Made by a program: the position numbers and the translations under genes | DNA from: Erinaceus europaeus | Lineage: Eukaryota; Chordata; Mammalia; Eulipotyphla; Erinaceidae | Length of the DNA: 64,000 nucleotides | Reading direction: 5' to 3' | Assembly (NCBI RefSeq): GCF_950295315.1 | Contig: NC_080164.1 | Span: 110,690,447 to 110,754,446, forward strand | The notes under the pieces: generated by a model | What the model saw: only the letters and a program-made list of their open reading frames with translations | Told to the model about the DNA's origin: nothing | Database searches by the model: none | Shown here: positions 52,381 to 62,158 of the stretch, in pieces | Position numbering within the stretch: the stretch's first letter is position 1 | Layout: every line of letters begins with the position of its first letter

Positions 52381-52560
52381 GGGCTGGGTGATGGTGCACG
52401 TGGGATAGTGCAAGCACCCAGGTTCAAGCCCCTGTCACCACATGTAGGTGGGAAGCTTCAAAAGCAGTGAAGCAGTGCTGCAGGGGTCTCTCTTACTATC
52501 TCCCTCTTTTCTCTTAATTTCTTTGTCTCTATTCAAAATATAAAATTAAATATTTAAAAA
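52381..52560 (+). mobile_element. tRNA-derived SINE, type B
   Basis: GGGCTGGGTGATGGTGCAC head, CAGGTTCAAGCCCC B box, GGGAAGCTTCAAAAGCAGTG body. A short deletion removes the CTGGTTAAG part of the head. Confidence 0.87.
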
Positions 52561-52577
52561 TAGAAAGCAAGAAAATA

Positions 52578-52796
52578 AGGGCTGGGTAGTAGCACACCTG
52601 GTTGAGTACACATGTCACATCGTGCAAGGACTGGGGTTCAAGGGTTCAAGGCCCCATTCCTTACTGGCAGGGGCAAAGTTTTGCAAATGGTGAAGTAGAG
52701 CTGCAGGTGTTTCTCTCTCTCTCCCTCTCTCTCCCCCTTCCTCTTAATTTCCAGCTGTTTCTATCCAATAAATAAATAAAGATAATTTTTAAAAAT
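52578..52796 (+). mobile_element. tRNA-derived SINE, type B
   Basis: GGGCTGGGTAGTAGCACACC head, tandem GGTTCAAGGGTTCAAGGCCCC (B box partly duplicated), body, CT tract, AATAAATAAATAAAG tail. Eighteen bases after the previous SINE, same strand. Confidence 0.9.
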
Positions 52797-53749
52797 TTTA
52801 AAGAAAATATATAGCTTTTAATCAAGTCTATGTAAAAACTAAATGAATTAGACAGATGTATAAGGCAAACATTTAGTTTGAGAAGATAACATAAAAATTA
52901 ATATTTACAGCAGAAGGTAGAAACTAATAAAGATGAAATCTTAATAAAAGATAATGACTAATGAATAGTAAAAAAATAGACAATTTCTCATTAAGAAAAA
53001 TGAATTTAAACATAATTCAATTGCCTACAATAATAAAAATACAACTATATATGGAAAATTTTCTAAGATTTTATAAAAATATTGACATGATATATAAAAT
53101 TTCATTCAATTTATACCAGACTTTAAAATAGAAAGTCTCAACCAGATTAACCTCTAAAAGATAATAACTAAAATTAATTTCAAGGTTTAAGTTTACACAA
53201 ATTTACAGTTTCAGGGTTAATATTTTATCTGAATACTATTTATCAATACATGGAATATTTTGTGATTTATGGTGACTAAAACAAAATAATAGTACAAGAA
53301 TTGTAAACTCACTTTCTATAACTTGATGGAAACTCTCCTAGCTACCTGGGCTGCTGTGACCGGCTCTGAAAACCTGTCAGCAGGACCGTGTTATTGCTCT
53401 AGGGGACACAGGTCTTTTGGCTTCCCAGGCTTCTAGAGGCTGCCAGCAAGCCCTTGCTTCTGGCCCATACTGTATTCAAAGTCAGAAATGACTGGTACAG
53501 TTTTTCAATGTATTGCTTTGCTCCATCTTTTATACTCTCTGAAATTAAATAAATAAATAAACAAACCTCTTCCCTGTAAAATCACATATGTGCAAAGTTC
53601 TGGCACTGGAAAAAAAAGTTACTTGATTAACAACCTTAATTCCACTGCCAGATACAGAAAGATTATTTTACTGCATGTAACAATATAAGTTGAGTACATG
53701 GTATATATAATACATGGTTGTATTATACCCTGCACTGGATAAGAGTGAC
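52797..53749. other. Unassigned ~0.95 kb, AT-rich
   Basis: Very AT-rich except for a GC-balanced block at 53330-53520 (TGGGCTGCTGTGACCGGC, AGGCTTCTAGAGGCTGCC), which may be an old DNA-transposon or LTR remnant. I cannot name it. Confidence 0.4.
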
Positions 53750-53896
53750 AGTTTTTTTAAAATTAATTTATTTATTCATGAGAGAGATAGGAGAGAAAGA
53801 ACCAGACATCACTATGGCACATGTGCTGCCGGGGACTGAGGGACCTCATGATTGAGGATTCAATGCTTTATCCACTGTGCCACCTCCCAGACCACA
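53750..53896 (-). mobile_element. Older SINE, distinct sub-family
   Basis: AATTAATTTATTTATTCATG tail, GAGAGATAGGAGAGAAAG, GGGACTGAGGGACCTCATG, head complement TATCCACTGTGCCACCTCCC. It differs from type B in the CATGTGCTGCCGGGGAC block. Confidence 0.62.
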
Positions 53897-54780
53897 AGAG
53901 TGAGAGTTTTTAAGCCAGAGGATATAGACGTTCTGCCACTTTGGCTTTTAGCTCTAAAACCTCAAGTTAGCACTGGGATTTGTAAATTGGTTTGCTTCTA
54001 AAACCAGGTTAACAGTAGTGCTGGGTACCTAGAAAGGTTGAGAGGATCAAATGAGTTTTTTGGGATAATTCAAAGCCTGGACATAGCAATATCCAGAGGA
54101 AATAGTTCATCTGGTAGATCCTGATGCTTCATGTGTTCTAGTGTGTTTTGATCTCTCTGTCTCTCTTGGTCTCTCTTCTCTCTCTTTCTATCATTTTCAG
54201 GAACTTGCTTTCTCTTACATGACTTAAATAGTAAGTGCATCTTTAACTTCTAAAACTAAACCTCTGGCAATAATAAATTATCATGCTCAATATATGTTTT
54301 ATTTTATTTAGTTTACTTACAAAACCACTTTAGAAAAATGTTACCTTCATTGTTCAGGTGAAGAAAATATGGCTTAAAGCAGACACATACTTTCACATAT
54401 GTTATACAGTATGTTAGTTAAGAAAGCAGGATTTAAGTCCTAAGCAATTAAACACATAAACTTAAATTCTGAACCCTGAAGGTAGCATTACTTAAGTGAT
54501 TGTATTGTTGCATATACTAGATTTAAAAAACAACATTACTCATCTATATTCTGCTTAAAATATGATATGATATTGAAATTCACTGCCTAAATAAGAGATT
54601 TTGTGGGTTTGAGACTCAGAGCCAGCTGATGGAGTCAACAAGAAGGAACTTTATTAATGACAGGAGCTGAGACTGAGTCTCTCTGAAAGCATCCAGTCCA
54701 GCTGCAGTTCTGTTTGATTTAAGTCAGGGCTGGGCAAAGCAAATGTTACAAACCAGCAAGTAAGATAGAAATACAAAAGC
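53897..54780. other. Unassigned AT-rich DNA
   Basis: Includes a CTGTCTCTCTTGGTCTCTC tract at 54155-54195 that may end an old SINE. Otherwise nothing. Confidence 0.4.
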
Positions 54781-55075
54781 AGGGAATCTGGCGGTAGCCC
54801 AGAGGGTTAAGCTTATATGTCGCCAAGCACAAGGACCAGCGTAAGGATCCCAGTTCAAACCCCCAGCTCCCCACCTGCAGGGTATTCGCTTCACAGGTGG
54901 TGAAGCAGGTCTGCAGGTGTCTCTCTTTCTCTCCCCCTCTCTGTCTTCCCCTCCTCTTTCCGTTTCTCTCTGTCTTATCCAACAATGACAATATCAATAA
55001 CAACAACAACAATAACTACAACAATAAAACAAGGGCAACAAAAGGGAATAAATAAATATTAAAATAAAGAAATAC
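54781..55075 (+). mobile_element. tRNA-derived SINE, type A
   Basis: GGCGGTAGCCCAGAGGGTTAAG head, GATCCCAGTTCAAAC B box, CAGGTGGTGAAGCAGGTCTG body, CAACAATGACAATATC, GGGCAACAAAAGGG and AATAAATAAATATT tail. Confidence 0.92.
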
Positions 55076-55224
55076 AAAAGCAAAATGTGGCAGTTAACCT
55101 TGCCACTACTAATGCAACTAAACACATTCTACTTACTTGTTGCTACTGCTCATTGAGGTTTAGCCTGAGCTCCTTGGTCTCAATTATTTGTTTTCACTTC
55201 CTTGACCTTCTTCTTCTTCTTTAA

Positions 55225-55275
55225 TATATATATATATATATATTATTATATATATATATATACAATTAATATATA
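55225..55275. repeat. (TA)n microsatellite
   Basis: TATATA runs broken by one TATTAT and an AATTAATATAT segment. Confidence 0.92.
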
Positions 55276-55533
55276 TAATTTTCCTTTTGTTGCCCATTTT
55301 CTTTTTATTTTATTGTTGTTGTAGTTATCATTGTTGTTGTCATTGTTAGGACAGAGAGAAATGGAGAGAGATGGGGAAGACAGAGAGGGCTAAAGAAAGA
55401 TAGACACCTGCAGACCTGCTTCACTGCCTGTGAAGTTACTTCCTTGCAGGTGGGGAGCTAGAGGCTTGAACCGGGATCCTTATGCTGGTCCTTGTGCTTT
55501 GTACCACGTGAGTTTAACCACTGCTCAACTCCA
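55276..55533 (-). mobile_element. tRNA-derived SINE, type A
   Basis: TTTTGTTGCCCATTTTCTTTTTATTTTATTG, GGACAGAGAGAAATGGAGAG, CTTGAACCGGGATCC B box, and head complement GAGTTTAACCACTGCTCAAC. It is the inverted partner of the plus-strand copy at 54.8 kb, about 200 bases away, so the two could pair in RNA. Confidence 0.9.
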
Positions 55534-55700
55534 TTCCTTGACCTTTTGATTAACTGCACAGACTCTAATTCCTGTACATACATACTCATCCCTCTGCACA
55601 TTCTCAGTCTTTCTATACATCCTCAGTCTTGCTATTCTTTGTCAGACCCAATATCCATTGGTTTTATTTTTTTTTATTTTAATAATAATATCACTTTCAA

Positions 55701-55760
55701 GGGCCAGGTGGTGGTGCACCTGGTTAAGTGCACTTTGTATGCTACAACATACAAAGATCC
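55701..55760 (+). mobile_element. SINE type B, 5' half split by an L1 3'UTR insertion
   Basis: GGGCCAGGTGGTGGTGCACC and GGTTAAGTGCAC head up to CAAAGATCC. The second half is at 56831-57000. Confidence 0.85.
55753..55760 (+). repeat. Target-site duplication (left) of nested L1 3'UTR element
   Basis: AAAGATCC here and at 56831-56838. The SINE becomes continuous when the interval and one copy are removed. Confidence 0.8.
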
Positions 55761-56830
55761 AGCTTCTGGGACCCTAATTGGGGAGTCCTGAGATTCCCAA
55801 ACAGACATGATGGGCCTAGACCTTGAATAAATTCCTCTCTCCATTGTTACCGGTCATCTCTATCAAGAACAACACATTAGACCCCTTTGTGGCCTCCCAT
55901 AGGACCTTGCCCTCAACTTGGATCAACAGTGTTAGAAAGTGTTCCATCTTCCAAAGGGAGGATGGGCAACATACTCTATGCTCCACCTGAGGAAGATGGG
56001 TCCTAAAATTGAGCCAGCTTGGAATGTTCGTATTCATGACCACAGAATGTGAGCTCAGATCTACAGGGATGCAGAGGTTACATAGGCTCCTAAGCTGAAT
56101 ATGGGCCCCAGATCACGTCAAATCGATGGAGTTTACAATCAATAAAATTACGCCTTTCCCATATTAGGGAGCTACCCTCTTCCCTGATCCAGCTTTGTAG
56201 TCCTCTTTCCAGCCGTCATCTCCCCAGACAATAACTTGGATCCAACTGCATATCAGATTTCAGGCTCAGGGGAAAAAAGAAAAAAAAACAAACTAGTATA
56301 GCCACAAGCCCTTTGGAACTTAACTAAGATATGCCTAGTAGCTATCTACAAAAATGGAGGACCCCTCAACTCTTCAACTGCACTATTCCAGTCCTTAGGT
56401 CCATGACTGGTCAACATTTTTTTTGGCTTTGTATGTTAACTCTCTTTTCAACCACCAGGTTCCAGATGTTAGCATGATACCGATCAGACTTCTTCCCTGG
56501 ACAGACAACCCCACCAGTGTGTCCTGGAGCTCCGCTTCCCCAGAGCCCTTCCTCACTAGGGAAAGAGAGAGACAGGCTGGGAGTATAGATCTACCTGTCA
56601 ATGCCCATGTTCAATGTGGAAGCAACTACGGAAGTCAGAACTTCAACTTTCTGCATCCCACAATGACCTTAGGTCCATATTCCCAGAGAGTTAAAGAATA
56701 GGAAAGCTATCAGGGGAGGGGAAAGGATACAGAATTCTGATGGTGGAAATTGTGGAATTGTATGTAGTTGTACCCCTCTTATCCTATGGTTTAGTCAATG
56801 TTTCCTTTTTATGAATAAAAAATTTAAAAA
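55761..56830 (+). mobile_element. LINE-1 3'UTR-only element (alternative branch), nested in a SINE
   Basis: About 1.07 kb from AGCTTCTGGGACCCTAATTG to an AATAAAAAATTTAAAAAAA tail, with no ORF2. It is the longest version in the window of the alternative 3' UTR: CATCTTCCAAAGGGAGG, AGGTTACATAGGCTCC, TAGGGAGCTACCCTC, CCAGACAATAACTTGG, CCACCAGGTTCCAG, GAGTATAGATC, CTTATCCTATGG. The ends are fixed by the target-site duplication. Because several copies begin near this point, it may be a mobile unit in its own right rather than a random truncation (inference). Confidence 0.83.
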
Positions 56831-57000
56831 AAAGATCCATTTTCAAGCCCCCTGGATCCTACCTACAGGGGGAAAGCTTCACTAGTGGTGAAGTAGAGGT
56901 ATGGTGTCTCTCCATTTCTTGCCATCTCTATCTCCCCACTTTCCTCTTAATTCCTCTCTGTCTCTATACAAATAAATAAAATATTTAAATAGTAATAATA
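56831..57000 (+). mobile_element. SINE type B, 3' half
   Basis: ATTTTCAAGCCCCCTGGATCC continues the head, then GGGGGAAAGCTTCACTAGTGG, CT tract, AATAAATAAAATATT tail. Confidence 0.85.
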
Positions 57001-57129
57001 ATACCATCTTCAGAATTTAGCTGCTGCAATTATCAAAATAGATATGAAGAGAGACAGATCTGACTACCTGAGACTAACATATACTTGAGTCCAGGCAATA
57101 GAATGTGAGGTGAGGGATTTATTTAAATT

Positions 57130-57132
57130 TTA

Positions 57133-57167
<35 letters not shown>
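57130..57167. repeat. (AAAT)n microsatellite
   Basis: About nine perfect TAAA units directly 5' of a SINE. Confidence 0.95.
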
Positions 57168-57450
57168 GGGGGTGGGCAGTAGCAAAGCGGGTTAAGTGCA
57201 CCTGGTGCAAAGCGCAAGGACCAGCATAAGGATCCCGGTTCAAGACCTTGGCTCCCTACCTGCAGGGGAGTCACTTCATAGGCAGAGAAGCAGGTCTGCA
57301 GGTGTCTATCTTTCTCTACCCCTCTCTGTCTTCCTCTCCCCTCTCCATTTCTCACTGTCCTATCCAACAACGACATCAATAGCAACAACAATAATACATA
57401 TGACAATAAAACAAGGGCAACAAAGGGGAAAATAAATAAAAATAAAATTA
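57168..57450 (+). mobile_element. tRNA-derived SINE, type A
   Basis: GGGGGTGGGCAGTAGCAAAGCGG head with A-box match, GATCCCGGTTCAAGACC B box, body, CAACAACGACATCAATAG, GGGCAACAAAGGGG and AATAAATAAAAATAAAAT tail. Confidence 0.92.
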
Positions 57451-57762
57451 ATTAAAAAGTTACCTTCCTGGAGAAAAATAGATGTTTCCTCTGGATTTAT
57501 CACTTCTGGCTTACTGAAATATTTAGCTATGGAGTCTCCTGGAACATTTAAATAAAGTAACATCTGGGCACTCAGATCAATTTAACTGCTAGCTTCCTGT
57601 CCCTGGAGTGTTGTCATGTGTAGGGTTTCTCTGGAAATAAACGATTTTAAGTGTTACTCTCAGCTTGATGTGACTGTTCCACTTGCAATTGTGCAAGAAG
57701 TCTAGAAGTAGCTTCTAGAAGATTGTTGTAGAAGTTGAACTGCTTCTAGAGGTGTCAAGCAG
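57451..57762. other. Unassigned DNA
   Basis: Contains short near-repeats of TTCTAGAAG and AGTAGCTTCTAGA at 57700-57750. Nothing else. Confidence 0.4.
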
Positions 57763-57975
57763 TGGGCCAGGTGGTGGTATACCTGGCTAAGTGCACACAC
57801 TACAGTGTGCAAGGACCACTGTTCAAGTCCCTTGCCTCCACCTGCATGGGAAAAGCTTCATGAGTGATGAAGCAGGGTTGCAGGTGTCTCTCTCTCCCTC
57901 TCTATCACCCCTTCCCTCTCAATTTATCTCTGTCTCTATCCAAAAATAAATAAAGATAATAACATTAACAACAAC
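57763..57975 (+). mobile_element. tRNA-derived SINE, type B
   Basis: GGGCCAGGTGGTGGTATACC head, CTGTTCAAGTCCC B box, AAAGCTTCATGAGTGATGAAG body, CT tract, AATAAATAAAGATAATAAC tail. Confidence 0.9.
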
Positions 57976-58459
57976 AATAATAATTAGTAGTTTAAAAAAG
58001 AAGTGATTCTACCCAGTGTTACTACTAGGCCCCTTGAATTGATTCTTAAAGTTCATTTTATGATTTTTTAATGAGTGGCCTGTAAAGAAAAAAATCTGTA
58101 GTGTCAGCAGATAAGCTCGGAAGATAACAGGAAATTGCTAAATCAGACTGAGCTCACTAGAATTTTCAACATGGAAAGGGAAGACAAGACAGAGTCTGTC
58201 TGATTTAAAGTAGATATCCCCTTCCCCATTTATAGGAAAATGATAAGGCTCCAAGTAATTTAAAGCATCCCTGTGGTCACAAGACCTCTTGCACTATTGA
58301 CAGGAGGCAACAAAAAAGAGATGTCAGTGCAGGAACATAAAAATGTGCTAAATCCTATCCTCAGAAGTACTGCAATACAGCCTTGGCTTGAGTGGACTCA
58401 GATTGTTTCAATGTACTGTACACATGTCTCCATAGTGGCAGGGGTAGAAAACGTTATCT
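57976..58459. other. Unassigned DNA
   Basis: Single-copy-looking, no exon or repeat identified. Confidence 0.4.
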
Positions 58460-58735
58460 GGGGAGTCAGGCAGTTAAACATAGGTGGCACAAAGCACAGG
58501 GACCAGAGTAAGGATATTAGTTCTAGCCCCCTGCTCCCCACCTGCAGGGGAGTCGCATCACAGGTGGTGAAGCAGGTCTGCAGGTGTTTATATTTCTCTC
58601 CCTTTCTCTGTCTTCCCCTCCTCTCTCCACTTCTTTCTGTTCTATCCAACAATAATGACATGCATAACAACAACAATAATAACTACAACAGTAAAGCAAC
58701 AATGGCAACAAAAGGGAATAAATAAAAGAAAAGAA
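58460..58735 (+). mobile_element. tRNA-derived SINE, type A
   Basis: GGGGAGTCAGGCAGTTAAAC (head with ~12-base deletion at the A box), body CAGGTGGTGAAGCAGGTCTG, CAACAATAATGACATGC, GGCAACAAAAGGGAATAAATAAA. Confidence 0.9.
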
Positions 58736-58768
58736 AAGAAAAGAAAAGAAAAGAAAAGAAAAGAAAAC
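58724..58768. repeat. (AAAAG)n microsatellite
   Basis: About nine AAAAG units grown from the tail of the preceding SINE. Confidence 0.95.
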
Positions 58769-58769
58769 T

Positions 58770-58975
58770 TTATCTGGGGTAGGAGCTACCTTACTTAGTA
58801 GAGTATTCCCAGTCAAAGCCCTGAAAACCTGAGTATGAACCTCAGCACAGACAGTGCACAAGAAAAGTTTCATGAGTGGGGGAGCAGTGCTATGATATCT
58901 CTTATTCTTTTTCTTTCTCTCACCCCCTCTCTGTCTCTCACCCTCTAAAATGAATGAATGAATGAATGAATGAGA
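58770..58975 (+). mobile_element. Diverged SINE with (ATGA)n tail
   Basis: GGGGTAGGAGCTACCTTACTTAG head, GAGTATGAACCTCAGC B-box region, GTTTCATGAGTGGGGGAGC body, CT tract, and a (AATG)n tail at 58949-58973. Confidence 0.68.
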
Positions 58976-59059
58976 GTACATCTGGATCAGAGAAATAGTG
59001 CAGACAGAGCATTGGTAAAAATCATGGTTAAAAAACATAAGGAAGCAAAACAAAAAAAA

Positions 59060-59420
59060 AACTTCATTTTTTATTTTTCATTAGTGATTTAATAATGATT
59101 AATGAGAGTGTAAAATAATGGGTACAATTCCATACAGTTCCCACCAACAGAGTTCTGTGTCCCATTCCCTCCATTGGAAGCTTCTGTATTCTTTAACCCT
59201 ATGGGATGACAGAACAACATTATTTATGGGGTACAGAAGGTGGGAGTTCTGGCTTCTGTAATTGCATTGACAGGTGGATCCATACCCCCAGCCTGTTTCT
59301 GTCCTTCCCTAGTGGGGCAGGGCTCTGGAGAGAGTGGTTCCAGAACACACTGGTGAGGTCATCTGCATAGGGAAGTCAGATTGGCATCATAGTAACATCA
59401 GCAACTTGGTGGCTAAGTAA
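59060..59420 (-). mobile_element. Old LINE-1 long-3'UTR fragment
   Basis: TTTTTCATTAGTGATTTAATAATG (old 3' terminus complement), GGGTACAATTCCATACAG, GGGAGTTCTGGCTTCTG, GGATCCATACCCCCAGCC, ATCAGCAACTTGGTGGC. Confidence 0.8.
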
Positions 59421-59559
59421 TCAGATATAAAACAGCTCAGACTTATTTATATTTATCACAGAAACTTGTGAAAAACACACAAACAAACAAAGAAAAAACA
59501 CTCTCTTAAGGCAAACAACAGAAGCTGAAAATCAGTCCATCTTTACCACCAGAGGCATC

Positions 59560-59815
59560 TGTTGCTATGTTTCATATTGGTTTGTTCCCCTTCCCCCCAA
59601 CTCTGAGAGTACTGGTTTGGCCCTTGCTAGTTTCGCGCCCCTTTTTCTCCACGCCCCCTATGCTAAGGACGTCCAGAGTCCCAGCAGCAGCCGCAGAGGA
59701 AGAATGATAGGGAAGCACATGGTGTGGTGATTTGCCTGTTCGTGAATAAAGTTTAAACTGCAGCTTCTCAGCCCAGCCGTGTGTCCGCGAGTCTCTGTCT
59801 CTGTCTACCTCCGCA
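59560..59815 (+). repeat. 5' LTR of the 59.6-kb element
   Basis: Begins TGTTGCTATG, ends CTCCGCA. AATAAA is at 59745-59750 (GTGAATAAAGTTT). By eye it differs from the 3' LTR at about nine positions in 256 (~3.5%), so insertion is not very recent. No strong TATA box is seen. Confidence 0.82.
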
Positions 59816-59858
59816 ATGCTAGCCGGGCCTGCTGGAGCCTCCGAACCTTAACAACAAA

Positions 59859-59872
59859 TGGCTCCCACATGG
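59859..59872 (+). other. Primer-binding site, tRNA-Lys-like
   Basis: TGGCTCCCACATGG after ACAACAAA. It aligns to the Lys1,2-type site of the other element with one deletion. Confidence 0.55.
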
Positions 59873-59926
59873 ACCTGACCTGCGCATCTCTCAGATAAGT
59901 GAAGACAATTTGGCTACCTATGTACT

Positions 59927-60574
59927 ATGGCCTTTTCTTCTGCTTGTGAAGAGATCTCCAAAGGCCTCTGCCCATTCTTCACGAGACTGTTTCACTATTT
60001 CTGGAACATTTATCTCTGGACCACTCTGTGGTTTCCGCCCAGCACCAGCCTGCAAGAGCCCAATGCCAGCCCGGGTGAGCCGGCTTTCCGCCAAGTGGTG
60101 CGGGGCATTGGGTGTGGGATCCCTCCACGCTGCTCGGCTGCTGGGAACAGGGCAGCAGACATGGCAGGGCCATGGGGCAGGGCTGCGGCGGCCTATCCTG
60201 GCGGCCACCCCGTGGCACCTCGGCCTGCACCTTCTGCGTGGCTGGCCTGCCCGCCCTCGTGCTATGAAGTCTGGACAGATCCTGGACCCCCTGGAGACCG
60301 CGGGCTCCCTGCCGAAACTGGGCCGCCTGGCCGAGATCTCCAGCTTAGGTCTGAAGGCAGACAAGCTACAATACGCAGCGATTCATCCAGAGATCGCAAC
60401 CTGCGAATCCTAGAAGTGAAGTTGCCCAAGAGGCCACCGTTGGACAACGCACTCCCCAAACAGCTAAGACAGTACAGATCTAAATTCGTGTTTAAAATGC
60501 CATGTCTTCGTAACAAAAGTTTCTCTCCTTGTGTATTAAAGACCATGTGTATGTGTGTGTTTAAAGTTTGGTAA
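59927..60574 (+). CDS. 215-codon open frame in the LTR element, function unknown
   Basis: Starts MAFSSACEEISKGL, then a hydrophobic aromatic-rich segment (FFTRLFHYFWNIYLWTTLWF, residues ~18-37) that could be a signal or membrane helix. A Pro/Gly/Ala-rich middle encoded by a GC-rich block and a basic C-terminus (LPKQLRQYRSKFVFK) follow. The first ~35 codons match the start of a frame in the 25.5-kb element (MVFSSTYEEV then LWNILLW), although a 2-base length difference lies just upstream. Two other frames are also open across the GC-rich block (59910-60413 plus, 59918-60364 minus), so length alone is weak evidence. No family recognised; coding is uncertain. Confidence 0.35.
   Translation: MAFSSACEEISKGLCPFFTRLFHYFWNIYLWTTLWFPPSTSLQEPNASPGEPAFRQVVRGIGCGIPPRCSAAGNRAADMAGPWGRAAAAYPGGHPVAPRPAPSAWLACPPSCYEVWTDPGPPGDRGLPAETGPPGRDLQLRSEGRQATIRSDSSRDRNLRILEVKLPKRPPLDNALPKQLRQYRSKFVFKMPCLRNKSFSPCVLKTMCMCVFKVW
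60050..60420 (+). other. GC-rich central block, absent from the sister element
   Basis: Composition switches to strongly GC- and CpG-bearing at about 60050 and back to AT-rich after ~60560. The corresponding part of the 25.5-kb element is unrelated and AT-balanced. This could be captured host sequence or a lost ancestral region. An ATTAAA at 60535-60540 lies downstream. Confidence 0.6.
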
Positions 60575-61249
60575 ACAGTAACTTTAAGGTTAAAAATGTA
60601 ACTTTAAGGCTAAATTCTTACCAGGCAAAGTTAAATGAAAAAGGTTTTCAACGTAATTCTCATAAAGATAAAATTAACTTATGTTTAAAGTCTGAGGTAA
60701 AAATTAGTTAACAATATATTTTAACTGAGTTGGTCTAAAAAAAAAAACCTGTGCACACCTAAGGTGTGTCTCCATCTTGAATGGGTGTAACAAAAGGTTA
60801 AAAAGATGTTGTTGATATGTAAAACTCTCAAATTCCTTCTCAATTAGAAACGTTAGATTGTGCTATGGTTATGCTAATAATTCTCATGCCTGAGGCTTTT
60901 TTCTTTCTATGGTTCATGTTTGGCTTTCCACATTTTATTGTTTGAACTTTAAATAGCCTTAGAATCGTGCTGGAAGGGACTTCCAATTGTGATAGAGTTA
61001 TCAATTGTGGTAAACTTCTATCTTGCTACAAGTTATGGCTGACATTCCCCATCGAGACAGTTGTATAACAATTCACCCCCTGGCAATTCTTCGATGGACA
61101 TCTTCTTTGGACTTCTATTGGACTCACTGGTACACCTCGGACACTTTGCCCAAAACTAGCAGTTTCCCTTATGCTGCTGGGTTTCTCAAAGACTGGCAGC
61201 CATGCCTTGGGACTCTAGGCCTCACCCTCCCCCCATGCTAGAAAATGCT

Positions 61250-61330
61250 CGTCGAGGCAAGTACGTCCCCAGAGGCAGGAAATTTTTTTTTAAGTTGATA
61301 AAGTTTTGCCCACAGAGGCAAAAAATGGCC
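61250..61330 (+). repeat. CCCAGAGGCA-type motif cluster
   Basis: CCCCAGAGGCAGGAAA and GCCCACAGAGGCAAAAAATGGCC, separated by ~45 bases. Counterpart of the denser array at 26176-26262. Confidence 0.5.
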
Positions 61331-61475
61331 CCCTCAGGCCTTCCTTTGGCAGCACACTGGTTCTTGTTACTCGCTTACATGTTTCTCCATGTTTGTGCCA
61401 GTTTCTTTTTTGAAAATGCCTGTACGATATAGGTTTCTGTTCACCCCACACCCCTGATACTGTGGTCATTTAGTT

Positions 61476-61492
61476 AAAAACAGAAGGGGGAA
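61476..61492 (+). other. Polypurine tract
   Basis: AAAAACAGAAGGGGGAA directly 5' of the 3' LTR. Confidence 0.8.
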
Positions 61493-61493
61493 T

Positions 61494-61749
61494 TTTTGCT
61501 ATGTTTCATATTGGTTTGTTCCCCTTCCCCCCAACTCTGAGAGAATTGGTTTGGCCCTTGCTAGTTTCATGCCCCTTTTTCTCCCCACCCCCTATGCTAA
61601 GGACGTCCAGAGTCCCAGCAGCAGCCGCAGAGGAAGAATGATAGGGAAGCACATGGTGTGGTGATTTGCCTGTTCGTGAATAAAGTTTAAACTGCAGTTT
61701 CTCAGCCCAGCCGTGTGTCCGCGAGTCTCTGTCTCTGTCTACCGCCGCA
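61494..61749 (+). repeat. 3' LTR of the 59.6-kb element
   Basis: Begins TTTTGCTATG (TG changed to TT), ends CGCCGCA, AATAAA at 61679-61684. Pairs with 59560-59815. Confidence 0.82.
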
Positions 61750-62110
61750 GCTCTGAACTCTGTCAGATTCTTTATAAAACCTTTGAAGGCTCACAGCAAT
61801 GCTACAAATTAATTGACTGCTCCTATTTCACATAATTTGAAACCACAGTGTTACTAGGACTACTTTTCTCCATCCCCACCCGCTGCTTCAAAGCCATGCT
61901 GTCCTGTTGAACATAACTAGTTCATTCCTCCCTATCCAACCTTCAAACAATCATTGCCTTCTTAAACCCATTTTTATATTTAATAATCATTGAATGACTA
62001 TTTAGTACATGATTAAACATGGTTTACCCAGAATTCATGTGGCAGTCTTCTTGCTTCATCATTGTTCCAGTAACATTCTCCCATTAATTTCTGTCTGAAT
62101 TTATGCATCA

Positions 62111-62158
<48 letters not shown>

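Larger units (their letters stand above)
59560..61749 (+). mobile_element. Non-autonomous LTR element (class II-like) with paired LTRs
   Basis: Two 256-bp LTRs (59560-59815, 61494-61749) flank about 1.68 kb. There is a tRNA-Lys-like primer site at 59859-59872 and a polypurine tract at 61476-61492. The internal region has no recognisable gag, pro, pol or env. Its first ~190 and last ~550 bases are homologous to the minus-strand element at 25.5-28.25 kb, but the LTRs are unrelated. The primer site lies 43 bases from the end of the 5' LTR instead of 2-3, an oddity that could mean the 3' LTR is short at its right edge. I could not pair a clean target-site duplication (GGCATC versus GCTCTG). Confidence 0.83.

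Noticed and set aside
52578..52796. CRISPR-like or other regular spacer arrays
   Set aside because: Short direct repeats (for example GGTTCAAGGGTTCAAGG) are SINE-internal slippage. No spaced repeat array of the prokaryotic kind exists in this mammalian sequence.
53330..53520. GC-balanced block considered as an exon
   Set aside because: No open frame of useful length or splice pattern; may be an old repeat that I cannot name.
59910..60413. Second plus frame (167 codons) and minus frame (59918-60364, 148 codons) in the GC-rich block
   Set aside because: Overlapping frames in GC-rich DNA are expected by chance. Only the frame starting at 59927 shares its beginning with the sister element, and even that is uncertain.
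59560..61749. Intact provirus with gag-pol-env
   Set aside because: Only ~1.68 kb between LTRs; no protease, reverse transcriptase or envelope motif is seen in any frame.
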